Shown: positions 54,830-64,000 of the stretch, piece after piece
Layout of the letters: each line of letters starts with the position of its first letter
How positions within the stretch are numbered: the stretch's first letter is position 1
Assembly (NCBI RefSeq): GCF_036417845.1
Contig: NC_089978.1
Span: 126,820,183-126,884,182 of the forward strand
Reading direction: 5' to 3'
DNA from: Apteryx mantelli
Taxonomy: Eukaryota > Chordata > Aves > Apterygiformes > Apterygidae
Length of the DNA: 64,000 bases
Translations under genes and position numbers: made by a program
Notes under the pieces: model-generated
Databases searched by the model: none
Told to the model about the DNA's origin: nothing
Seen by the model: the letters and a program-made list of their open reading frames with translations, nothing else

Positions 54830-57800
54830 CTGAATGAGCAAATGAAACATCTTTATGAAATATGTTTGCTGACCATGTAGTTGAAACCTGAATTATGCTA
54901 CTGTGGGATGAATTTTTTTCCATGCAAAAAAGTTAAAGGAATGGATAATCTGTCAGATGAGGTAGCCTAATTTCCAGATGTGGGTAGGTAAACTTGGCAC
55001 AATGGAGAAGTGTTTTCTGCACATTTTATTTTGCACCCCAAATTCAGGACAAACTTCAGGGCAATTGCCCCTCCTGCACAAGTGAAAGCAGCCCAAAGTT
55101 ACTTTGTTCTCCACATACCCCAGAGGAGCTATTATAGCTGCTGGGATTTTGCTGATGTAAAGGAACCCCCTAAATCTTCCTCTCTCCCAGTCACAAACTT
55201 GTGCTAGGTGTGGGAAGGCTAATCTAAAATCACTCAAGCTGCTTTGACAGCCAAAAATCTCTATAGAGTCTTCAGGGAGTGGATCCACTAGATTTAGGAT
55301 GATTATGGGAGACTTTTAACTGTTGTTTTGTGCTTATAGAAAGAGAATAATATCAGCCAAGTTCCATTACATAAAGGTCCATGAATGGATGTTTTTCCAA
55401 AGGACCAAAACCTTAACATCCACCATACATAATGTGATACAGTTGCAGGGAAGCCTAGGGGAAAGATCCATGAATTCCTCCCTTCAAGCTCTGGAGTAAG
55501 AAGAGAGCTACTTTTTGATACCTCGGTGTCAGGAATAGAATTACTTCACCAGCCTGTGGATTCTGTGTAAGAACTCCACAGACTTTTTTGATGAAAATGC
55601 ATGTATGACTGTCACAAGTTTCAGTGAGTCTTGTCACCAATGCCATATCTATACAGCCTAACTCTATCAGTATAGAAATTGTGTGAACTAAAGCATTTTG
55701 AGAAACATACTATTAAGAAGGACAAGAATGTACCATATGTGAAAGAATATGAGGTGTCTGGCTGAGTCTTTGATACGCTCCATATCACTTCTTTCCGGCT
55801 ATTTTCCGTCTGGCCTCAGAGACATGACACAGTTGAGAGAAGTTATGTTTTTCTGAAGTACAGTGGAGATTGGACTAGGATTCAGAGAGATCTTCCTAAT
55901 AGGAGGAATATCATCTGTCAGTCCCATCAGAAACACAGAGTAAATAAAAATCAAAACCTTAGAAACATAGTTTTCTAGTGCCATAGTGACTGGGTTCATT
56001 CTAACATCTTCTACCATCACAGTTACCTAAAACCCTGGCAGAGCAATTGCAGGTGGGACATTATCTGTGAAGTCTGCTTGATTTCAATATTCACTACTCT
56101 GTTTTATTTACTAGATTTTGGCTACAGTATCCTTCTGGACTTATTTCAAGAGCTGTTTGCTTTCAAGGGTTTTGGCAGATGGCTGTATAAATTCAAGGTC
56201 CCATAATTATGGTTCATTTCTTTATTAATAATTTTGGATATCATGTTTGATAACTTCTCTGTGTGATTGTATATATTTATGTGTACACTGAATGCATTCA
56301 GAACGAGGGATGTGTATACCCATATATTTCCTTTCATGCTAAAGACCAAAAAAAATAGGTGAACATTTTCATTTTTTCATATTTAATATTAGGTTTCTTT
56401 TGCTATGTCTATTATATATTCTTGTCTTGTTATATATAATGGTTGGGTTTTATTTGTGCTTTAAAATATTTCCCATTTTTCCTAGAATGCATATTTTGCA
56501 AGCATATAGATATCGTCTCATTCAACCTTTGTCAAGTCGGTCATCTTATATACAAATATGTGATATATTAACAGGTACCTAAGCTTTGATCTATCCTCAA
56601 AACCATTCTGCAATTAAACAATGTCTCAGAAGTACTGAAGCACAAATATTTTGCTTTGAGTCTGCCGGCCTTATCAAGCAGGTGACCACACTAGAGGTTC
56701 TGTTCTTAGCTTTCTTAGAAAATACTGCTATAACTGATCTTGCTTGAAATGTTTGTGTGTATCCATGCCCTGCCTTCCCACAGGAGCACTTCCTAGTTAA
56801 CGTGAAGTGGTGGGAAGGCTCCACAGAGAAAAGTATTTTTCCAGGTCATGGCCTGCTGCCTGTGAGCCAGGACATGTTTATAATGTGCATGGGCCTCTGA
56901 GTAATATGTCAGCTAGCCCACAGAGGAAGCAAGCGACCTAATTCTGCAGCTTGCTAGTTGCCCACTGTTGTAAAACTCATTCAGTTTTTCAACATTAGTT
57001 GTTAATGAGCATTTTGGAAAACATATTTCTCAGTTTCCTTTTCATTGCTGCCCACTGATGGATCTCCTGCGTGCCTAAGGTTTGGGTTCTGACACAATTT
57101 GTAGCGATCCCACTCTCGGATCAGAAAGAGCAAATAGTGTTTGCATAGGAATGGGTGTAGGTATAGAAAATTCCCACTGCAACCCCAGCTGCTTTGTGAA
57201 CTGGGAATGAGAGTAAAGTCAGTGACTATTTCTTATGTCAGTCATGACTGAACTAGTGACCTACTGGGAAAATGAAGATCCTCTAGAGTCTCTCTGGCTA
57301 CTTGTACGTCCCGTTCCACTTTTTGTGAAAACAGAAGTATATCAGCCATGCCAGCCCAGTCAAATTCCTCTTTGGATGATTACCTTCCTTCCCTAATCCC
57401 TGTTTAGTTATGGAATTATTTTTAATTTCTGTGGAGAATGTTTTCATTTATATTGTGCAAGTTTCAGTCTTTCTAAGCAATACTGTTCTACTGGACTACA
57501 TGGGATTAAATTGGAAAGGGTTGTTTGTCTGATCAAGTGTGATATGAAATGGGGGAAAACACTTCTGAGTAAACAGTTCTTAAATACCTGTACTAAACAG
57601 GTTAGTGATTTAAGGAGAACAGCATCTGGGCCACAGTTTGAAAGATTCTGTTTCTGGAGTCACACCACAGATCTGGCAGGGCTGACAAGCCAATGCAAAA
57701 AGAACATAAACACTTAGAAATACTTCCATTTGAGAGAAGAGCATTCAGTGCTATGAGTGCTGTTTGTAGAGAGCACATAGCCTGAGTGGCAGAGCTGCTC

Positions 57801-59510
57801 AGTGGCCTTGGAGGCAGCAAGGCTTGCCTGTGCTTTGCTGGAGATCGTAAACTATAAGTGGGATCCACGCACACAGGGGGATCTGTCTCAGCTCTTTCTG
57901 GTGTTTTTTTTTCATTGAGTGTGGTGAACAACGAGTGTGTTTCATCTGCATCTGTTGCTCCTCAGAGCCTCATGAATACAAGCTTTTTGCAGCTGGGCCT
58001 GTTGAGTTAAGGTGGCTGGAGAACAGGAAAGGGTGCTGATACTCCGAGCTCCAGCCAAACCCTGGTGGAGCCACAGCATTCAACTCTTGTGAGATGGGAG
58101 AGCAAGCTGCTACATGAAAGGATGTAAGCTGGCGAGCGGTTTTATTTGAGGGACTCAGGCTTAGCTGGCTGTGTCCCTTTCTGTCCAGGTCTATTGTAAT
58201 GCAGTCTTCAAAGGAGAGTTATAAAAGGCACCTCACCTGCATGGAAGTTTTGGCTGGAAGGAGAACTTCATGAAAATCCAGTCTGGATTTTCTTCTGGAT
58301 TGGGAAGTACAGAACCCATGCATAGGAATAACATTTTTCAGTCATATTTATTAGTTTATAATATATGTTACTAGGCAAAAAGCAGTTCACAAGCATCAAC
58401 AAGGGATTGATGACTTTCTTATATAACCTTAAAAACCCCACCCAAAACAGAAAAATCCCGAAATGGAGATAAGTGTTACAAAGTTTTGAAGATGCCCTAA
58501 CTATTTAAAGGGTTGAACATTCAAAATTAAGGCTCTAAAATACAATAGTAATATTTTTGTTAATTACAGAAAGTCACACGAAGAACACCCTGCAAACTTT
58601 GACTCTTGCTCATAATGTCACCAGTCTTCACTCTTCTCTAACTGTATTATCCAAACCAGGCTTTCTCAAGACAAGGCCTGGGAAAATTATTCCCAAAGCG
58701 GGCAGGGTGTTTTTCCGCAGGGAAGACTCGGATGTTGAGGAGCTGTGCGTGTGTGTGGGGGGATTCCTCTGCATAGAAGGAATCTTACTTACAGTTGGTG
58801 GGATTTATACCTGAGTTCAGGAGATCTTCAGCCAGAGGGGATAGAGTTTTCCTAAGCCCTGCTTACCATAGGCAGAGTTGATTCCAATTCCCTTGGTTTG
58901 GCCCTCATTATAGGAAAGTGAACAAATAAAGAGAGTTGCAATCCCTCCCCCTGAATCTGTGGCAACTAACAGAAACCCCTTAAAGAAAGTATAAAGTGTG
59001 AGAGACAGCAAATCTGTTTGTTTTTACTGGACAGATTTGAGTAAAGCTCAGATTTTGATGAGGCAAAACTAGAGATGTAGAGCTATGACTCAGGGTTATA
59101 AAGTAGTAACTGTAGAGGGGGAAGGCCACAAAAGAGGCTAAGTCATTTGGTAGGCATCGCAGTGAGGTTAAAGTTGCACAGCTCTGTGGTACATACATGT
59201 TCTCCTCTTAAATGAACACATCCACTATTGTCCTGCTGAAATGTTAAACTTGCCTGAAATCCTCTTAAGGTGATTTAGTGCTAACCTGGATCTTGCTCCA
59301 GACACCCACCTCTATGACAAGGATCACATTCTAGTGGCAAAAATAAAAACAGGAAGGTAGTAACATGGTGTCAATGATGTGGCTGAATTTTAATTTTATT
59401 TTACAGTGTAGGGTTTTTTCTAGCTAATAGGCTTCTTCTAGTCAAAACAAAACAAGAATGCTCACTCTGCTCTTCAGTGAGAGTATTAACATTCATTATC
59501 CCAACACATT
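54830..59510. other. Region between the RING exons and LNP1
   Basis: Upstream exons of the RING gene, if any, should lie here or beyond, and the LNP1 3' UTR begins at its right end. Open minus-strand stretches at 55455-55646 and 55799-56020 were considered, but no motif or splice pair supports them. Confidence 0.45.
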
Positions 59511-59714
59511 CTAGCTGCCTGCACAAAAATATCCTTTTTCAATGCTTGCTTGTGATGGAAACTGTTCGTTGTGATTTGCAAGTGCAAGTTCTGGACCTTC
59601 ATCTTCTTTCTGCTCTCTCCTTGGCTCTGATTTCCCTCTCATTTTCTTGTGAGAACTGCTCTTTGGTGAAAGCAATCTCTCTCTTTCACTTCTCTCCTTC
59701 ATGCCTTCAGGTTG
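59511..59714 (-). CDS. LNP1: LNP1 last exon
   Basis: The acceptor TTCTCCTGCCTTTCAG precedes QPEGMKERSERERLLSPKSS, and the exon runs to TAG-side stop at 59511. It is highly charged and low in complexity (KMRGKSEPRREQKEDEG). Similarity to human is clear only near its start. Confidence 0.8.
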   Translation of the reverse strand, partial: QPEGMKERSERERLLSPKSSSHKKMRGKSEPRREQKEDEGPELALANHNEQFPSQASIEKGYFCAGS

Positions 59715-62036
59715 CTGAAAGGCAGGAGAAAAATAACAGGGAATTAAAAGTGACTCCCACATGAACAAAATTTCATAATTTTATTTCCATAATAATGTAT
59801 ATTAAAATATTCCAGTCACCTACCTCTGCCAGATCATCTTTAACATGACGGGCTCAAATTCAAGGCCCCAGCCAGTCACCCTAAAGCTCAGCAAGGGATA
59901 ACATGCTTTTGATTATACTGGATGTGTGGTAGGTGGGATCATGCACCTGGAAGGCTTGAGGGGGAGGGGAGACAGGAGGGGAAGAAGGAGGGGGGGTCTG
60001 AAATTTCAGCCCAAACTCCATATTTCTATCCTTTCACATGATCCATCTTCATGTGCCTGAAGGCTGTTCAGTGCTGGCTGCAAAGACCTCGCTGAAAGCA
60101 GGTGTTTAAGTGTCCTCAAAGCCACTTAAGCAATGTACAAGGAAAGAGATGAGATGGAATTATCTTCCTACCCCGCTTTTTTTAACCTATGCAGTCATAT
60201 AAAGGGTGGTTTGAACTACACCCGCTGAAGTCTGAACATAAAAGTAGGGAATTTTCAACACCTAATTTAGAGGTCCAGGTTTAAGCCCACTCCCAAACTC
60301 CCTTTGGGATCTCTAATGGCTATTGTTCAGTTCTTCGAGGTCCTGAAGTCCTTCACACCTCACAAGCTTCAGTGGTAATTGAGGGAATGGCAGCAATTTG
60401 GTCTACTTGAAAGATAAATTAAAATATAGCCCAGCACACCTCACTGGGGATCACAGAAGGGTGCCAGAATCCATGTTTTTACCTGGAACCAAAATCATAT
60501 GTAGTACATTATAGTCAGTATACCTATCATGCAATTCTTACACATTCACAGACTTTCTAGCTGCGGGCACTTTTGAGAAATGATAAATAAACCAGACAAC
60601 TACTGGTGAGGGATGGCAAATGAGGCAATGTGAAGGTCCAAATGAAATAAATTCTGAGTAGTTCCTAAAGGGTAAAAAGAAGATGAAAGAACACACATAA
60701 AATTGTGACAGTTGCCTAGTAAGATTGTCATCACTGTGACTCTGCATATTCTTAGAGGACTGGGCATGCAAGGACTGTAATTGTGGGACTGATCATGCAA
60801 AGATGCTGCTATTGAAAAGAGATTGTTTTCTGTCTTGTTGCTACATGGAGAATCTGCAAAGAGAGCTGAAAATTGCTTCTCTGTATGAAACTGTCAGAGT
60901 CGATAAACTGAAAAGAGAAGATACTTCCCTCTGTGGTTGTTTGGTGCTAACAATGCTAGGTGTTATTCAAGTGCAGCATTTCCAACAGGGTGACTGAATT
61001 TGGCAGTGTTCTTCTGATACTTAGAAAGGAGTTAGGGTTTATTACCCTTCCTTCCATTTATGATACACCGGGTAGAGTGTATCATAGTAATAAAAATATT
61101 TTAAATTGTGATAGACAAAAACTTGTTACTGGCTACTTCATCGATGCAAACCATACAGAAAATGCTCATGCTTCAGGAAAGAACGACAGGGGGGAGAAGA
61201 GATGTAATGGGCAGCGAATCCATGCTGCATGCCCTTCCAGTGAAAATGTGTTCAGCCACTTGCAGCAACTACTGCTGCTGCAGGTGTGTGGTGACATGAC
61301 AATCAAGAAACAGATGGACGGAGATCCAAGGAGTAAAGGAGAAGCTGGTCAGACACAATGTCTGGCAGTCCTACTTATAACACCGTATATGGTTAAACCA
61401 GTCAGCAGCAGTGGGAAAGAAAGCTGGGTCTCATAGCAAAAGTGAAGAAACACTGTTTTTATATTGTCACATTTTATAGGCACAGCTGAAGAAGCCTCCA
61501 AAAACATCTTACTGCCATAGCCAGTGCAGTGTCTCATTTTGGAGATAAGCATTTTGGAATAAGTATAGAGGGCAACGCTACATCAAGAATGCCCATTTAA
61601 ATGATATGGCCATTTTAAGCTTGTTTGCTCTACTGTACAGACTGCATCATTTAAGAAATTCTAATTCAATTTTATTTCTGCTCTGCCTCCAGCAAAGCAA
61701 CAGGGTTACACTAGGGATGAACTCAGCCTGTGTTTTTTTGGTTTGTTTGTTTGTTTTTTAATCTTAAGGCTTCTATTGATTGCTACCTACCAAAGAAACT
61801 GAACGTTTGCTTCTGAAGTGCAATTGCTTCTCAAAGCTCTCTGCAAATTCCTGGATGGAGTTTGATCTTGTCTCTGGGCATGAACTGTCGGTTAAAGGTG
61901 TTCTGCTTGCCCTCTTGTGGCAGTGGCATTTGACATCTTGGTCTTCTCGAAACCCCTTGCAGCCCTTGAGATGCCCTGAAGAAGAGACTTTGGTAGAAGC
62001 ATGAAGTCTTTTTGTACGGAGGGAGGAAAGCTTGGC
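59511..62036 (-). CDS. LNP1: LNP1, last two coding exons (3' part of gene)
   Basis: Leukemia NUP98 fusion partner 1, a small charged protein of unknown normal function, known from a NUP98 fusion in human leukaemia. Two exons join in phase 0: 62036-61791 (82 codons) and 59714-59511 (67 codons plus stop). The diagnostic block is SIQEFAESFEKQLHFRSKRS, against human KIEKFSESFERQLCFRTKRS, directly followed across the intron by a Lys/Glu/Arg-rich tail (MKERSERERLL against RKERNERECLR). The tail is longer than in human and ends FCAGS. The N-terminal exon with the conserved FAKWMSSFWGH motif was not found up to 64000, so it probably lies outside the window. Same strand and order as TMEM45A, as in mammals. 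Confidence 0.88.
59715..61790 (-). other. LNP1 intron
   Basis: A 2.1 kb intron with a (GTTT)n run at 61739-61760. The open frame at 60960-61436 on the plus strand shows no family features. Confidence 0.7.
61791..62036 (-). CDS. LNP1: LNP1 penultimate coding exon
   Basis: The acceptor CTTTTGTTGCAG and donor TTG|GTAGGT give 246 nt, phase 0-0. It encodes AKLSSLRTKRLHAST at the start, EDQDVKCHCHKRASRT in the middle (human EDQEFRCRSHVRDYR) and the conserved FAESFEKQLHFRSKRSVSL at the end. Confidence 0.9.
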
Positions 62037-64000
62037 CTGCAACAAAAGATGTCTTTGTTGAGTATTGAATATGCAAGTAGAGCACACAGGGCAGATTCTC
62101 TCTGCTACAGAGCGCTCTCTGAACAGTGGTGTACAGTGAAGGACCTTGCCCAAACTCCCGTACCTTTCCTCACATGTGTAGGAGAATCACACTGCCAAGA
62201 GCTTGTTTTCCAAAGGCAGCAGCAGAATTTGCTTTTATTCCAGTTTTTGAGTATCTAAGCTTTGGCACCAAGTAAGCATTTCAAACATAAAGCATACTGG
62301 TTCCTCTTAATGCCCTCTAACACTAAAAGGAACTGGGACACTTAAGAACCTCAAAAAATCAAGCGTCCCATATGATGACTGATTCTAGGCAGGACTCTCG
62401 AAAAGCAAGAACCCAGCCTTTTGTGGCCAGATTAGCCAGATGCTGAGTTTGACCCATGTAGGGTAAGGTCTTATCAGATGTCTGAGTTCACTGGAGTGCA
62501 ACAGGGACCATTTCTAGCCCAGTTATGTCTAATTTGCAACATGGCTTGCATACAGATAAGATGCTCTACTGTTTGGCTCTGAATTTTATGCTGATACCTT
62601 GGGCACTTTTGTCCTGAACTGATGAGGGAGCACTTTCAGGGTGCTGAGGGATGCATCCCTCAGAGAACTGGTAGGAAACAGGCTTCCAACAGTAACATTT
62701 GCAGGGCTAAATTGGGAAGGGAGTAAACAGTTGTTTAGTTTCTGTGCGGTTCAATTTTCCCAGGCCTGGCATGTCAATAAAAGCTATTGAGCTGCATCAG
62801 CTGTGTTTCATGCTTGTAAAGGAAATTAAGGTGATACAGAATTGCTCTGTACTGTGGAGTCATGATGGTTTTAGAAGTAGACAGATCTGTAGCAAGAGAT
62901 GAGTGAAAGGGTCATCACATAGAGCCAGATGTGCCCCAAACCCTGCCAGCCTTTGCTGCCTCTCCGGAAAGGGGCTGAACACTGGTGAGCAGCAGATGGT
63001 GAAAGCTGTGAGGGACAGATAGGATCTGTCCTAGTACCTGAAAATGAGATCCCTAGGTGTCAGATTAGGACACTTCAGGCATTCAACTGTTGTGTAGATG
63101 TTTTGGATAGATGCACCCTTTTTATAAGCCTGGCGCTAAGCCTTCAGCTACTGAGTAACCCTGAGTAGCTCTTCTGACTTCAGGGGAGCTATGATTGTTT
63201 ATCACAACTGAAGGGCTATCCCACACATCCAGAAAAGCTTTCTAAGAAAAGTCTGGAGAAAACCTTACCCCCAGAGTGCGGGGTTGTACATTAGACAAGA
63301 AACGGGATGAGCGTACTCCCCTTCCCATCCAGTGAGACTGTTTTGTAGCCAGCAAGGAAGAAGACACTTGATGCTGCCTGAACTTTCTGCTTCAGAGGTG
63401 GCATGGCTAGACCCTAGGCCATGCGCTGGTCCTTTCTCTCCTCTGTATCCTAGAAAACAGCTGTAGAGCTATGCAGGAGCCACCACAATGCTCACTTTCC
63501 TCAGGTCCCCACACTGGAGGTTTTGGGGTCTTAGCTTTCCCAGCCTGCAGCCACTTACTCAGGCCCTACATCAGATGACTGCCTCATGCTAACACAATTC
63601 AGGCAATGCAAAACCTCTTCTTTCTCCAAAATGGCTCTTGCTCTTGGAGCCTGAGCAGGTTTGATGTGCCACACCTGTGAATCTCCTCACAGCAGCAGGG
63701 CTTTTGAAATGTATTAATATTCTGGCTATTAGGGGTGCTGTTACTGCAAACATTTATTTATTTATTTATTTATTTATTTATTTTATTTATTTTTACAAGC
63801 AGCAGTGGGAAGCTAAACCATCTTGGTATAGTGGCCACATGAATCTACAACCCTAGGACTGTAAGGGACCCAAAATATTCTCCCATATACTTTTGCTTTT
63901 ACTCTAGTCCAGATGCTATTATAAATGTATCAGCACAGCAAGGATTTGTGCAGCCCTTCTCTGAATAGTGGGGTTGTGCACCCACATGGTTGTGACTACA
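62037..64000 (-). other. Upstream LNP1 intron or flank
   Basis: Searched by eye on the minus strand for the LNP1 N-terminal motif without success. It contains a (TTTA)n microsatellite near its end and nothing else recognised. Confidence 0.5.
63752..63794. repeat. (TTTA)n microsatellite
   Basis: About ten TTTA units, one slightly interrupted. Confidence 0.93.

Noticed and set aside
55455-56020. Minus-strand open frames as upstream exons of the RING gene
   Set aside because: No matching splice phases or similarity that would tie them to the RING exons.
60960-61436. 158-aa open frame on plus
   Set aside because: Lies antisense within the LNP1 intron, no motif recognised.

Overview
The window looks like a bird chromosome. 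It carries CR1 LINEs with the avian-type 3' end, microsatellites, long introns and about 1-2% coding sequence. Three host genes can be recognised exon by exon, all on the minus strand and in the order known from other amniotes: LNP1 (right end, 3' part), TMEM45A (complete coding region, five coding exons, 275 aa) and ADGRG7/GPR128 (left end, N-terminal exons; the rest lies to the left of base 1). Names come from remembered protein similarity plus splice sites and phases read from the sequence; no database was searched.

Left part (1-15.5 kb): ADGRG7 exons for the transmembrane/signal-anchor start and the extracellular region. One exon is physically split by a 4.5 kb CR1 retrotransposon (about 2224-6747, opposite orientation). 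The two exon halves (6866-6748 and 2223-2183, read on the minus strand) rejoin in frame once a 4-bp duplicated TTCA is counted once, giving an exon of exactly 156 nt, phase 0-0. The CR1 looks full length, with a TATA-bearing 5' leader, an open ORF1 and an open ORF2 (endonuclease plus reverse transcriptase), but ORF1 has Phe where the esterase catalytic Ser is expected. An expected EGF-like ADGRG7 exon was not found. Two older antisense CR1 fragments lie in the introns.

Middle (25.4-44.1 kb): TMEM45A, with a probable noncoding first exon in a CpG-rich island at about 43.5-44.1 kb. A second GC-rich block sits at about 35.9-36.5 kb inside the putative first intron.

Right part (53.5-62.1 kb): two minus-strand exons together encode a textbook RING-H2 finger ending at a stop codon. 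They form an unidentified gene or gene remnant between LNP1 and TMEM45A; its first exon is followed by AT rather than GT at the expected donor. Then come the last two coding exons of LNP1. The remaining DNA is intron or intergenic sequence with simple repeats and no gene that I can support.
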